Assembly: GCA_016721015.1 (NCBI GenBank) | Contig: JADKJL010000009.1 | Coordinates: 536,695-600,694 of the forward strand | Source: Lysobacterales bacterium | GTDB lineage: Bacteria; Pseudomonadota; Gammaproteobacteria; Xanthomonadales; Rhodanobacteraceae | Direction of reading: 5' to 3' | Length of the DNA stretch: 64,000 bases | Shown here: piece by piece, positions 41,064 through 51,860 of the stretch | Layout: every line of letters begins with the position of its first letter | Position numbering within the stretch: position 1 is the first letter of the stretch | Position numbers and translations under genes: made by a program | Notes under the pieces: model-generated | What the model was told of the DNA's origin: nothing | The model's database searches: none | What the model saw: the letters and a program-made list of their open reading frames with translations, nothing else

Positions 41064-44000
41064 ATGAGTCACCTCAGATCAATTTCGATTGCCGCCTTCG
41101 TTGCGGCTCTGGTTGTTGCCGCAACGCTGTCCGCAGCACCTCGGCAACCCAGCGCAAGCAACCCGGATCCGCGCAAGAGTGTTGTTGAAGCCTTGCTGCG
41201 CGGCAGCGATGCAAGAGCCGCGATTGCCCAGTCCCTGGCTGATCGATCGGTGGGTTCACAACCCCGTTCAACGAAGGCAGCAGCACAGGGCTCGGCCATC
41301 GGCGAATACAGCGACGGCCTGGGCAAACTCGCACTTGCGTTGCGCACCGCGAACAAGTCGCGCAGCGACTCAAGCGGTTTCGATCGGACGCACCTGAAAG
41401 CGGTACTCGCCGATTCCCAGGCGCGTCGATTGCTGCTCGACGAACGACTGCGGCAAGGCGAGCGAAAGATGGTTGAGCGTGACCTGCCGGCGCTGGCGCA
41501 ACAGCGTTGGCAACACTATGCCGACGGCGTTCGTTCAAGCGCCGATCGCATCGATCGGGCGATTGCCGCACTCAGCACTGCGCTCAACGAATCCGCTTCG
41601 TCGGCTGCCCAGTTGCAACGTGACGAACTCGCCGAATTGATTGACGCGCAATCCCGCGTTGCGCCGATCTACGGCAGTGACCTGTTGCCGCTGGCCCGCC
41701 CGCGTCTGCCCGCCCGCGACCCGCTCGAATCGCCACTGGTCGTGCCCAGCTTTGCCAATCCGGATATCGATGTCGAACCCCTGGCAGAGGATCTGACCGC
41801 AACTGACGGAGAAGTTTTCACTCCTGAAATCCTGGCCAAGGCCGAGAGTCTGGGCCATGACTACACACGCATTTTCGATTTCGTCCGTTCGCAGGTGCGC
41901 ACTGAATTCTATGCCGGCGAACAGAAGGCTGCGGCAGCCACCTTGCGCGCGCTTGCCGGCAACGATGTCGACCAGGCCAGCCTGCTGATTTCACTGCTGC
42001 GCGCCAGTGGCGCGCCCGCTCGCTACGTGCACGGTGTCGTCGAAGTGCCGATCACGGATCTTGCCAGCATGCTCGGCGTTCGCAATGACAAGGTCGGCCA
42101 GGCGCTGGTTGCGGGAGGAATCGCGAATCGCCCGATCATTCGCGGCGGCAGCATCGCTGCCTATGCGATCGAACACACCTGGGTCAGCGCATTCGTGCCC
42201 TACGCAAACTATCGCGGCACCGCTGCCGATCTGCTCGGCAGCACCTGGGTTCCGCTCGCGCCGGCTTTGAAGCCGCATCACTTTGCGCCAGCCACCGGTG
42301 TGCTTGGGCAAGCGGGCATCAATGCCACGAGCTTCGCCAGCGAGCAACTGTCGTCGAGTCCTTCGGCGCAGCCGCTGGAAACCCTGCGCAGCCGCGTGCA
42401 GTCGTTCCTGACTGGTCAGGCGCCACCACGTACCTACGCCGACCAGCTTGCCAAGCTGTCGGTTGCCGCAGCACCGTTGCAGTTGATCCCGGCCAGCCTG
42501 CCGTTTCCGATTCTTGCCGTGACCGGAGAATCGGCAAGCCTTGCTGCAAGCGATCGCCAGCAGGCGCATATCGTCGTGCGCACGACTGCCTCGGCCAGTG
42601 CTCCGGTAGCGCTGGATGCGTTGATACCGGTAGCGAAGCTGCTCGATCATCGCGTAACCCTGAGCTATCTCCCGGCCAGCGTCGAAGATGGCGCGATTGC
42701 CGATGCTTACGGCGGCCTCGATGCAACCCCGCCCTACCTCATTCATCTGCGTGCGCAATTGAATATCAATGGCCAGGCTGTGACTCTCGGCAGCGCGGAC
42801 CTCGAAGGCGGTGCATCGCATCGTATTGAAGTCACTTTCGATGGTCCGGGCGGCAGCATTTCGACCAGCCAATTGCTCACCGCCGGTGGCCTGTCGGCGC
42901 TGGTCTTTGCCGCACAGAACGACGATCCGCTCGAACAAGCCCTCGACCAGCCACCACCCGGCGACAGCGAGACACGCGCCGCCGCCTTGCTCGGCAATTT
43001 CGGTGCCCGCTATCTGGCCGAATGGAATTCGGAACAAGGCGAACTTGCGGATCTCGTTGGCGTCGGTGTCGTGCGACCATTTCCGGCGCTTGCATTGGTC
43101 TTGAACCAGTATCGGGTTGAACACGTCGGCAGCTTCGTCGACAGCATGCAGTGGCGCGGCGTCGCGCTGGATGCAGCCTTGCAGCCGGTCGAACCATTCG
43201 CGCAGATCGACCTGGCCTCGGCCGAATCGGACTGGCTCAAGCTGGCCGCACTACAGGGCAGCGTGCTCGAGCACTCGGTCTTCGAGCAGCAATGGAATGT
43301 CGAGAGCGTATCGGCGGCCAAGGGATTTGCGCGCGCCGACGCGCAGGGCATCCCGATCCTGACACTGACCGCCGCATCGGGCACGAGCGGCGTCAACCAT
43401 CCAGCGGTCGTTCTCGACGCCATCGCCGCGAGGCTGGCCCAGGGCTACGTGGTGCGTATTCCACGCGACCCGATCACGCTGCAGGCATGGAGCGGGTCGA
43501 CCTGGATCGTCGAGTCGCTCAGCACGGGTGAAGCTGGCTACTTCATCTCCGGCGGCCTGGCCGGCGGATCGACCGCGCTGCCGCCCGAACTCTGGTACTT
43601 CCAGGATCTCGTCGACATCCTCGGCAATCCCTACGGGCTTGATCCGGATCTCGATCCGATGAGTGGCGCCGCGCTGGCACTGGATGCCATCACCCAGGAT
43701 CAGCAGGGTGTCGTGGGAACTGTCCTTGCGCAGCCGTTGCACGCAATTGTCGTCACCGAGACAGGCCGCCCCGTGCAGGGCGCCGAGGTAACCTTCTCGA
43801 TCGTCGGGGGCAATGCCAACCTGCTCGATGTCGGCGATCAACCCGTCACTCGGCTGACCGTGCTGACCGACCGTCAAGGCAATGCCTTTGCGCGGCTCAA
43901 GCTCGGCGAGTCGAATGACATCCTCGGCAACTACGTCATGGTTCCCGGCCAGCCCAACCCGCAATGGGTCGGCAGGCACACGATCGACGTCAGTGCGCAG

Positions 44001-47000
44001 AGCAGCCGAGGCCCCCTCCGCGCGGGCGAACCCTTCAGAGCCACTTCGTTGCCCGGCCCGCCGACCCGATTGAAGTTGCAACACGACGTGCCTCCTGGCT
44101 ATGCCATGGTGCCAGGCTTGGGGCCGTTCCTGTTCCGTGTCAGTGCGATGGACAGCTTTGACAACACGGTCTCCAACGTCAGCGTGGCGCTGGCGGCCGA
44201 GACGGCCTTGCCGCCAGTGCCGACGGGTTGTCCTTCGGACATGTATGCCGGGGCAAAGCCTGCGACCCTGTTCCTGCCAGGCAGTTGCCCCGCACAGACG
44301 CCAATCACCAGTGAGAACACCTGCAGTTCCCCGTCGATTGCAGCGGTAACGGGCCCGGAGCCGATGCCGTTCTTCGGCGTCAGTCCAAACGTCAGCCAGG
44401 CGCGTCTGACCGTACGAGCAAGTGCATCGGGGCTGGCTGAGGATTCATTCGTTTTGAATACTTCCGGCGTCATAGAAGGTTGCCGCTCCAACCCCAACGA
44501 TGTGGAATACATTTTCCTTGACTGGGTTCTGCAACCTTATGGCTACACGGTAGGCAACGAAGGCCCGTCGGCCATCGACGCCACGCGACCGGGGCAGCTG
44601 ATGCCGGTCTCACGCACCTTGTCGATGTTGCAACGACTCAGATCCAACACCGATCTCGTACAGGTTGTCTGGCGCCCTTACGAGCTCGGCAATCTTTCAT
44701 TTGATCTGACCAACGGCAGCGCCGAGAATCTGCGCAATGTCGGCGGCGGACAGTACCTCTATGACCTGCGCGGCGGCGCACAGCCGGGACGCATTGAGGG
44801 CTCCATCCTCAGTACCGTCGCAACGAACACGACGAGTTTCCCGCTGCGCGGGGCCTGGGTCGTCGACCTGCATCCGCCGCGCATCGAGCCCAGCCAAATC
44901 CCGTTGACCTCATTCGGGTTCAATGACACTGAGGTCATCGTAAGCGCCTCGATTGATCCAGCAGCGTATGTTGCCGCGCCGCTGCAATTCCAGCTGGTCA
45001 AGAACGATGAGGTGGTCATCGAGGTTTCGAGTCCGCGTGCTTCCGATGGCTTTTCAATGCACTTTCCGCGCGCTTCGCTGCATATTGGCGAAGAAGACCA
45101 TCTCGTCACTCGCACGATCCTCAACGAAGGCACACCCTTCCGCATGGTCTCAGCCGATGCCCCGCTCAATACCGGGCAAGGCATCGTGGCGGGATTCGGC
45201 GTCATTCAACGCCCCTCACCAGATGGCACGCCGGTCGGCCCACCGACCGGCGGTGAAATCAGCGAAATCATTGCAACACTCCAGGGGCGTTATCCGAAGC
45301 TCCTGAGCGTACGCCGCGATATTGATATCGCGAACCAATACGTCTGTGAAATCGGCACACGCTTCGCCTACATCTTGAGCCGGCGGGCGACTGTGTCACT
45401 CGCCTTCCATCGTCTCGACGAGCAAGGCAACGAAAGCCCGATTGTCGCCTGGCAGCCGCTATCCGACGTTGTCCTCGACGCCGGCTTGCACGATCTCGAA
45501 ATATCACCGATTTCATTGCCGGTTGGCGATTTCAACTATCGCCTGGTCGCCGTAGCCGAGGACGGCACGACCGAGACTTATGAAGGGCCCGCATCCCATC
45601 ACGCCCAGGTCAGCGACTCCCTGCCCCTGGCTCATTCGTTCGTCAAGGGCGTTGATGTGTTCTCCGGTGGCGCGGTGATCAGCGAAACGGATATCTCGTT
45701 GCCCGGGCGCGGCCCGGCCCTGTCATTGACGCGCACCTATGCCAGCCACGGTGGCGACGAGCGTGGCGTGCTCGGTCGCGGCTGGAGTACGGATCTCGAT
45801 TCGATGGTGCGAGTGGATGGCTGCAATAGTCGCATTGTGACCGGCGCCGCCGGGCAGGGTCAGCGCTTCGTCCCGAGTGGTGCGCCAGTTGCGGGAGAAC
45901 TGCGCTTCGAGGCCTTGAACGGCTATCACGGCACATTGATCCAGCGCGGCGCGGACTACGATTTCTACGCCAAGGATGGAACCCGCTACCACTTCGCGCA
46001 ATCCTCGTCGGCCGGAACCTACCTGAGTTTCATCGAAGATCCCAACGGCAACCGGATCACCTACAGCTACGACGTGGTTGCCGGCGTGCCACGTGTGCGC
46101 CGTCTCGCCGATGGTTCGGGCCGGCAGATCAATCTCGCCTACCAGATCAAGAACGTGACGCGCCCCTATGGCGGCACCACAATCAGCGAAAGCTACAGCG
46201 TGCTCAGGGATGTGACCGGGCCACTGGGTCTGCATGTGCAGTACCAATACGACGATTTCGGAAATCTGACGCGTGCCACCCGCGTCGACGACAGCGGGCT
46301 GGGTTCACGCATCCAGAGTTACGCCTATACCGATCTCGGCGGCATGGATCGTACAGATCCCGCCGGCAACACCGTGTACTTCCGCTTCGGCCATCGCCTG
46401 ACCAGCGCAAGCAATGCGTTGAACAATGCGACGCGCGCTTATACCTATGATCTGGGCTGGTCGGCATTGAGCACAGCCGAAGGCATTCAATACCTGCCAC
46501 AACAGCGGGTGCATGAACTGACCGAGCCCGACGATGGCGTCACCAGATTCAGCTACGAAGGCATCCGCGGACTCGCACCGGTGACAAGTACGGTCACCGA
46601 TGCGCGTAGCAATCCCACGACCTACGCAATGAACCGCTACGGCGCCGCGGAAATCGTCACCGACCCGGCCGGCACGACCACAACGGTGTGGGATCCGGCA
46701 TCGCTGCAACCGGCGCGCATCACCGATGCGCTGGGTACCATCACCGAGTACGACTACGACAGCTATGGCAATACGGCCACACAAACGATCCAGCACCCCA
46801 GTGGCACGCTGTTCCGCAGTTGGACGTATGTTCCACCCGGCCAGTTCGACCTGCCGATCAAGAACCGCATCGACAAGGCCACCGATGCCCGCGGCATCGA
46901 GACGACGTTCGCCTACGATCCACGCGGCAATCGACGGCAGATGACCCGTGGCGGCATCAACGAATTCGATTCCTATCTCGCCAATGGTGATCACGACAGC

Positions 47001-50000
47001 CATACCGACGGCGAAGCCCAGATCTGGCTGTTTCGCTACGACAATTTTGGCGGCTTGCTGGAGAGCGAGGATCCGCTGCACCACGTCACGCGCAACGAAG
47101 GCGACGCGCGTGGTCGGGTGCTGGCCCAGACCGATGCCAACGGCAACACGACGCGCATGAGCTACGACGCGCAGGATCGCGTGCGCACAATCACCTATCC
47201 GGTGACGGAAGCCGGTATCGCGCTGTCGACCATCGAATACCTCGATGCAGACAATCGCAAACGCGAGATCAACCCGCGTGGAATGCTCACGCAAACCGAT
47301 ACGGATACGATGGGGCGCGTACTCGCCGTCACCACGAGCTATGGCACCGAGTCCTTCACCTGGGATTTCAACGGCAATCCGCTGACCGCGCGCGATCGCG
47401 GCGGGCACACGACGAGTTTCGAGCACGATGCGGCCAACCGCATGACGTTCAAGCGCGAACCGGAATCGCGCACAACGAAGTACGCGCATGACGCGCTCGG
47501 CCATGTCACCCGGGAAACCGTCGGCTTTGGGCCCGAGGCCGACGGCGATCCACGCGTCACCGAGACGCTCTACGATCATCCGCTCTATCTGCCCACCTTG
47601 ACCCGTCGCGCCCTCGACGGTGTGACCTGGGCCACGGCCATCGCCGACTATGACGGCAACGGCAATCCCGTCCTCAATCGCGACGCCGAAGGCCGCGAAA
47701 CAACCCGCACCTTCGACGACCGCGATCGCCTGATCCGCCAGACCGAGCCGCTCGGACGCATCACCACCTTCAGCTACGACAACGCCGATCGCAAGATTCG
47801 CGAGACGCTGGCCAATCCGACCGGATCCGGGGATCAGGTGCGCCGCTGGGAATACGATGCCGCCGGTCGCAACACGGCCACGGTCGATGCGACGGGCGGA
47901 CGCCGCGTGTCGACATACGATGCGCACGGCAATGTGCTGAGCCGTCGCGACGCGCGCGGCAACCCGACCGAATTTACCTACGACGCGCGTCACCGCGTAC
48001 TCACTCGCAGTGGCCCGGAAAGCGATCAACTCGTCAGTTATACCTACGACCGCAACGGCAACGCCATCGGCGAGACCTGGGCCAATGGCCGCGCCATCAC
48101 GCGCACGTTCGATCGGCTCGATCGGCTGCTCGACAGCCGCGATGCGGACGGCTTCTTCGAGAAGCTGACCTGGACGCCGGATAACCAGATCGCCACGCGA
48201 TACGACGGCAACAATCACCTGACCACGAACCACTATGACGATCTGCATCGTCTTGAGCGTCAAGAGTTGCCGGCCATCGCCGGCGTCGCCCGGCAGACCG
48301 CACAAACCTTCACCATCCACGGCGAAATCGAATCCGAGACCGACGCCAACGCTGCACAGGGATGTGCGAGTGCCGCGAGCGCAGGATGCGCAGGAGCGGC
48401 CGGCACCACCACCCACGCCTACGACCCGCTCGGCCGGCGCATCCGCACGACGCGGCCCGAAGTCGACGGCGCAACGGCGACCACGCACATCGGCTATGAC
48501 CTCGTCGGTAACATTACGAGCACCACCGACGCACGCGGAAACCTCACGCGCTTCACCTTCGATGCGCTGAACCGGCGCACCGGGCAGACCGATCCGGCCG
48601 ATGGCGAAGGTGTGGCTTACACCCAGCGCTGGAACTACGACCAGGCCGGCAACGCGATCGGCCACAGCGATCGCCGCGGCATCGACTCGGAGAGCCGCTT
48701 CGACAAGGAAAACCGGATCTTAAGCACGAGCCGCGCCGGCCTGACCTTAAGCACACTCACCCTCGATGCCGATGGCAACGTGCACACGGTCACCGATGCG
48801 CTCGGTCGCCAGACCACGACGACATTCGACAAGGCCAGCCGCAAGGTTCTCGAAGAGCGCCCCGGTGCCACCGAATCCTGGACCTGGACCACCGAGAACG
48901 ACCTCGCCTCGTACACCGATGCCGACGGACGGCCCACGCAATCGCGCTACGATGCGCGCCGTCAGCTGATCGCCGAGACCAACGCCGCCGGCGAGACCAC
49001 CGAACACACCTACGACGGCGCAGGCCATCGCCTGACCAGCCAGCGCCCGCTCGGCGATGCCGATCATCGCTGGGTCTCGACGTATGACGAAGGCGATCGT
49101 CTGGCCACGGTCACCGATCCGCAAGGCCACACGACCACCTACCGCTACGATGCCCACGGCAACCGCACGGCCATCCTCGATGCCAACAACCACACCACCG
49201 GCTTTGCCTACGACGCGCGCCATCGTCTGATCACAAAAACCTATCCCCCCGTCGGCGCCGCAACCGCCCTCGCCCACTGGACCTGGGATGCCGATGACAA
49301 CGAGGCCACCCACACCACGCCCAACGGCGCGCTGATCACGAGCACCTTCGATGCGCTGAACCGGCGCACCGATGAGGCCATCGACACCGTCGCGGCGGGC
49401 CAAGTCAGCGCCACTCACTGGAGCTTCGACGGCAACGCCAACCTCACTTCAGCTGTGGAGACCGTCCAGGGCGCCGGCACGCGCAGCGAGACGCGCCGCT
49501 ACGATCCCTTCGATCGAATAGAGGGCGTGACCGACCAGAACGGCAAGACCCTCGGCTACGGCTACGACCCGGTTGGCAACCGCACCAGCCTCACCGACGC
49601 CGACGGCCAGATCACTGACTACACCTACGACGCGCTCAATCACAACCGCAAAGTCACCGTGCCGGGGCAAGGGGTTACCACGCAGACCTGGTTACCGAGT
49701 GGCCGTCTTGACACGATCAGCCGCGTTGATAACAGCACGACCACGCACACCTACGATGCCGCCGGACGACTGGAAACCATCACCCACAGCAACCCCGGCG
49801 GCGTTATCGCCGAACTGCGCTATCGCTACGACCTCAACGGCAACCGCATCGAGCAGAAGGAGACCAACGGTGCGGTCACCGGGAATATCGAACAGACCAC
49901 CGGCTATGACTACGACGGCGCCGACCGCCTGGTCACGGTGCGCGAACCCGCACGCACGCTGAGCTACACCCTCGATGCCGTCGGCAACCGCACCACTGAA

Positions 50001-51860
50001 TCCGTCACCGACGAAAGCGCGGTTCTGGTCAGCCAGAGCACCCTGAACTACGACGAACGCGATCGCCTGACCGACCGCAGCGATCCCCTCCAGGCCCTGA
50101 TCATCAGCCAGACCTGGGATGCCGACGGCAATCGCACGGGCCAGACCATCAACGGCGAAGCAAGAACCTTCACCTACGACGCGCGCGATCGTCTGGTCAC
50201 CTTGGAGCAACCCGGCGCGCCACCGCTGGCCTTCGACTACGACAGCCACGGCCTGCGCACCAAGAAGGCGCAAGGCGCCGCCGAAACCCGCTACCAGTAC
50301 GACCAATCCAGCCTGATCGCCGAGACCAATGCGATCGGCAACACCTTGAGCCGCCTGCACTACGGCGCCACCCAGCTGCTGGCACGCACCGAAGCCGGCA
50401 GCACGCCCAGCCAGCGCCACTACCTGCTCGATGCACTCAACTCACCCATCGTGCTGACCAATCAGGATGGTGCGATCAGTGCACGCACCAAGTACGACGC
50501 CTTCGGCGAGATCCTCGCCCAGCAAGGCACCGCCGGCCAGATCACCACCCCCAACCCGAACGCCGCAACTGCCGAACTCATCAGCACCGATCAACAACCG
50601 ATCGGCTTCACCGGCTACCAGAAGGATGAGGAAAGCGGCCTCTACTACGCCAAAGCCCGCTACTACGACCCGACGGTGGCGCGGTTTACCACGGAGGATC
50701 CGGAAGCGGGCAAGGCGGAGATGCCGCCGAGTTTGCATCGGTATCTTTACGCGTATGCGAATCCGACGGTTTATGTGGATCCGACGGGGCGCATCCAGGA
50801 GCTAGTCAATGGCGCAAACGCCCTGTCGGACTTCAATCAATATCTGCGAGGGCTGGCGAAAGAACAATCGAATGATCGGCTGGGAAATTCGATAAGCGCG
50901 GGCGTCGGAATCGGACGTGGCTTCGTTGGTCTGACTGAAGGCGCGCTCCGCACCGTAAATGCGGGCGCAAATCTGGGCGTATTGGCAATTGACGCGGTCG
51001 ACAAGCGGACGAACAAGAACTATCGCGGCAACGAGCTGGCTGATGAGTCCTTCCGCGAGATCATGCTGACGGGCCGAGCCATCGGTGAGTTCGACAGGTA
51101 TCTCCAGGACGATGGCATCTTCAAGTCCTATGACAACGCGGTAAACGTAGCCTCCCTCGCGTATGAAGGCAGGAACGCTGAAATCAGCGACGTATTCTCG
51201 GCCCTAACGACCGTATCAGCGCCGACAAGAGCCGGAACGCTGGATGTTTCGGTTGGCGCGAATGGTGCATTGGGCACCGTGCGCAGTGCAGCGGCAAAGG
51301 CTCGTGATCAAGTACGATCGTTTGCGGAAGGACGCGTTACGGCGACGGTTGTGGAGGGGTCAGCGAACCAACCAGCTGTGCGGCCAGCGCGAGAGTCTTC
51401 AGTTGCTGACCAGACACTCGAAATTCGCAAAAGGGTTCAGGCGAACGTCGCGCAAACCAGGGCAGGAAATGCGGCGTCAGATTTCGACAAGTTCGTGAAG
51501 AGTGAGGGAAGGCTCTACGAGCAGCTTGAAATCTGGCCCCCAAATTCTGGCCGAGTGGGACCAGTTCAGGTTCTTGATCTTCAGCCTGGTGCCATAATTG
51601 ATCGCTTCGGTCTGCCACACGGTAGATTCTTATCGCCTCAAGGAACCCCTTTCTCTGCAAGGGCCCTTCCTTCGGCGTATGAAGCCAAGAAGGCGTATTT
51701 TATGTATGAGGTTATTCAGCCAATTCCAAGCGTGACTCAGAGCCGAGCGCTACCTTGGTTCGGGCAGCGTGGAATGGGTGTTCAGTATGAGCTTCCTCGA
51801 GGGATCAACTATCTCGACCCAAACAATGGCTACGTAAGACTCAAATACCATGAACCGTAG
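41064..51860 (+). CDS. Exported Rhs polymorphic toxin with C-terminal TNT (NAD(P)+ glycohydrolase) domain
   Basis: 3598 residues from the ATG at 41064, with GGAGGA upstream and a signal peptide (SIAAFVAALVVAATLSAA). Order: helical N-terminus; transglutaminase-like domain (about 249-412; no catalytic Cys at GNDVDQASLL, as in many Rhs relatives, but EHTW present near 370); an invasin-like Ig domain (about 879-983); the Rhs entry motif (HSFVKGVDVFSGG, about 1524) and long YD repeats; the Rhs core end YYAKARYYDP at about 3194 and YVDPTGR at about 3237. The variable tip (3238-3598) ends in a TNT domain: IDRFG at 3512-3516, GRFLSPQGTPF, RALP, and WFGQRGMGVQY at 3565-3575, where Q3574 aligns by motif with the glutamine essential in mycobacterial TNT. 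The domain should hydrolyse NAD(P)+ in a target cell. No PAAR or VgrG sequence is present, so release via Sec plus an outer-membrane route is expected rather than T6SS. Confidence 0.92.
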   Translation: MSHLRSISIAAFVAALVVAATLSAAPRQPSASNPDPRKSVVEALLRGSDARAAIAQSLADRSVGSQPRSTKAAAQGSAIGEYSDGLGKLALALRTANKSRSDSSGFDRTHLKAVLADSQARRLLLDERLRQGERKMVERDLPALAQQRWQHYADGVRSSADRIDRAIAALSTALNESASSAAQLQRDELAELIDAQSRVAPIYGSDLLPLARPRLPARDPLESPLVVPSFANPDIDVEPLAEDLTATDGEVFTPEILAKAESLGHDYTRIFDFVRSQVRTEFYAGEQKAAAATLRALAGNDVDQASLLISLLRASGAPARYVHGVVEVPITDLASMLGVRNDKVGQALVAGGIANRPIIRGGSIAAYAIEHTWVSAFVPYANYRGTAADLLGSTWVPLAPALKPHHFAPATGVLGQAGINATSFASEQLSSSPSAQPLETLRSRVQSFLTGQAPPRTYADQLAKLSVAAAPLQLIPASLPFPILAVTGESASLAASDRQQAHIVVRTTASASAPVALDALIPVAKLLDHRVTLSYLPASVEDGAIADAYGGLDATPPYLIHLRAQLNINGQAVTLGSADLEGGASHRIEVTFDGPGGSISTSQLLTAGGLSALVFAAQNDDPLEQALDQPPPGDSETRAAALLGNFGARYLAEWNSEQGELADLVGVGVVRPFPALALVLNQYRVEHVGSFVDSMQWRGVALDAALQPVEPFAQIDLASAESDWLKLAALQGSVLEHSVFEQQWNVESVSAAKGFARADAQGIPILTLTAASGTSGVNHPAVVLDAIAARLAQGYVVRIPRDPITLQAWSGSTWIVESLSTGEAGYFISGGLAGGSTALPPELWYFQDLVDILGNPYGLDPDLDPMSGAALALDAITQDQQGVVGTVLAQPLHAIVVTETGRPVQGAEVTFSIVGGNANLLDVGDQPVTRLTVLTDRQGNAFARLKLGESNDILGNYVMVPGQPNPQWVGRHTIDVSAQSSRGPLRAGEPFRATSLPGPPTRLKLQHDVPPGYAMVPGLGPFLFRVSAMDSFDNTVSNVSVALAAETALPPVPTGCPSDMYAGAKPATLFLPGSCPAQTPITSENTCSSPSIAAVTGPEPMPFFGVSPNVSQARLTVRASASGLAEDSFVLNTSGVIEGCRSNPNDVEYIFLDWVLQPYGYTVGNEGPSAIDATRPGQLMPVSRTLSMLQRLRSNTDLVQVVWRPYELGNLSFDLTNGSAENLRNVGGGQYLYDLRGGAQPGRIEGSILSTVATNTTSFPLRGAWVVDLHPPRIEPSQIPLTSFGFNDTEVIVSASIDPAAYVAAPLQFQLVKNDEVVIEVSSPRASDGFSMHFPRASLHIGEEDHLVTRTILNEGTPFRMVSADAPLNTGQGIVAGFGVIQRPSPDGTPVGPPTGGEISEIIATLQGRYPKLLSVRRDIDIANQYVCEIGTRFAYILSRRATVSLAFHRLDEQGNESPIVAWQPLSDVVLDAGLHDLEISPISLPVGDFNYRLVAVAEDGTTETYEGPASHHAQVSDSLPLAHSFVKGVDVFSGGAVISETDISLPGRGPALSLTRTYASHGGDERGVLGRGWSTDLDSMVRVDGCNSRIVTGAAGQGQRFVPSGAPVAGELRFEALNGYHGTLIQRGADYDFYAKDGTRYHFAQSSSAGTYLSFIEDPNGNRITYSYDVVAGVPRVRRLADGSGRQINLAYQIKNVTRPYGGTTISESYSVLRDVTGPLGLHVQYQYDDFGNLTRATRVDDSGLGSRIQSYAYTDLGGMDRTDPAGNTVYFRFGHRLTSASNALNNATRAYTYDLGWSALSTAEGIQYLPQQRVHELTEPDDGVTRFSYEGIRGLAPVTSTVTDARSNPTTYAMNRYGAAEIVTDPAGTTTTVWDPASLQPARITDALGTITEYDYDSYGNTATQTIQHPSGTLFRSWTYVPPGQFDLPIKNRIDKATDARGIETTFAYDPRGNRRQMTRGGINEFDSYLANGDHDSHTDGEAQIWLFRYDNFGGLLESEDPLHHVTRNEGDARGRVLAQTDANGNTTRMSYDAQDRVRTITYPVTEAGIALSTIEYLDADNRKREINPRGMLTQTDTDTMGRVLAVTTSYGTESFTWDFNGNPLTARDRGGHTTSFEHDAANRMTFKREPESRTTKYAHDALGHVTRETVGFGPEADGDPRVTETLYDHPLYLPTLTRRALDGVTWATAIADYDGNGNPVLNRDAEGRETTRTFDDRDRLIRQTEPLGRITTFSYDNADRKIRETLANPTGSGDQVRRWEYDAAGRNTATVDATGGRRVSTYDAHGNVLSRRDARGNPTEFTYDARHRVLTRSGPESDQLVSYTYDRNGNAIGETWANGRAITRTFDRLDRLLDSRDADGFFEKLTWTPDNQIATRYDGNNHLTTNHYDDLHRLERQELPAIAGVARQTAQTFTIHGEIESETDANAAQGCASAASAGCAGAAGTTTHAYDPLGRRIRTTRPEVDGATATTHIGYDLVGNITSTTDARGNLTRFTFDALNRRTGQTDPADGEGVAYTQRWNYDQAGNAIGHSDRRGIDSESRFDKENRILSTSRAGLTLSTLTLDADGNVHTVTDALGRQTTTTFDKASRKVLEERPGATESWTWTTENDLASYTDADGRPTQSRYDARRQLIAETNAAGETTEHTYDGAGHRLTSQRPLGDADHRWVSTYDEGDRLATVTDPQGHTTTYRYDAHGNRTAILDANNHTTGFAYDARHRLITKTYPPVGAATALAHWTWDADDNEATHTTPNGALITSTFDALNRRTDEAIDTVAAGQVSATHWSFDGNANLTSAVETVQGAGTRSETRRYDPFDRIEGVTDQNGKTLGYGYDPVGNRTSLTDADGQITDYTYDALNHNRKVTVPGQGVTTQTWLPSGRLDTISRVDNSTTTHTYDAAGRLETITHSNPGGVIAELRYRYDLNGNRIEQKETNGAVTGNIEQTTGYDYDGADRLVTVREPARTLSYTLDAVGNRTTESVTDESAVLVSQSTLNYDERDRLTDRSDPLQALIISQTWDADGNRTGQTINGEARTFTYDARDRLVTLEQPGAPPLAFDYDSHGLRTKKAQGAAETRYQYDQSSLIAETNAIGNTLSRLHYGATQLLARTEAGSTPSQRHYLLDALNSPIVLTNQDGAISARTKYDAFGEILAQQGTAGQITTPNPNAATAELISTDQQPIGFTGYQKDEESGLYYAKARYYDPTVARFTTEDPEAGKAEMPPSLHRYLYAYANPTVYVDPTGRIQELVNGANALSDFNQYLRGLAKEQSNDRLGNSISAGVGIGRGFVGLTEGALRTVNAGANLGVLAIDAVDKRTNKNYRGNELADESFREIMLTGRAIGEFDRYLQDDGIFKSYDNAVNVASLAYEGRNAEISDVFSALTTVSAPTRAGTLDVSVGANGALGTVRSAAAKARDQVRSFAEGRVTATVVEGSANQPAVRPARESSVADQTLEIRKRVQANVAQTRAGNAASDFDKFVKSEGRLYEQLEIWPPNSGRVGPVQVLDLQPGAIIDRFGLPHGRFLSPQGTPFSARALPSAYEAKKAYFMYEVIQPIPSVTQSRALPWFGQRGMGVQYELPRGINYLDPNNGYVRLKYHEP

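Noticed and set aside
41064..51860. Delivery of the Rhs toxin by a type VI secretion system
   Set aside because: No PAAR motif or VgrG, EagR or Hcp genes are present, and the protein begins with a clear Sec signal peptide.
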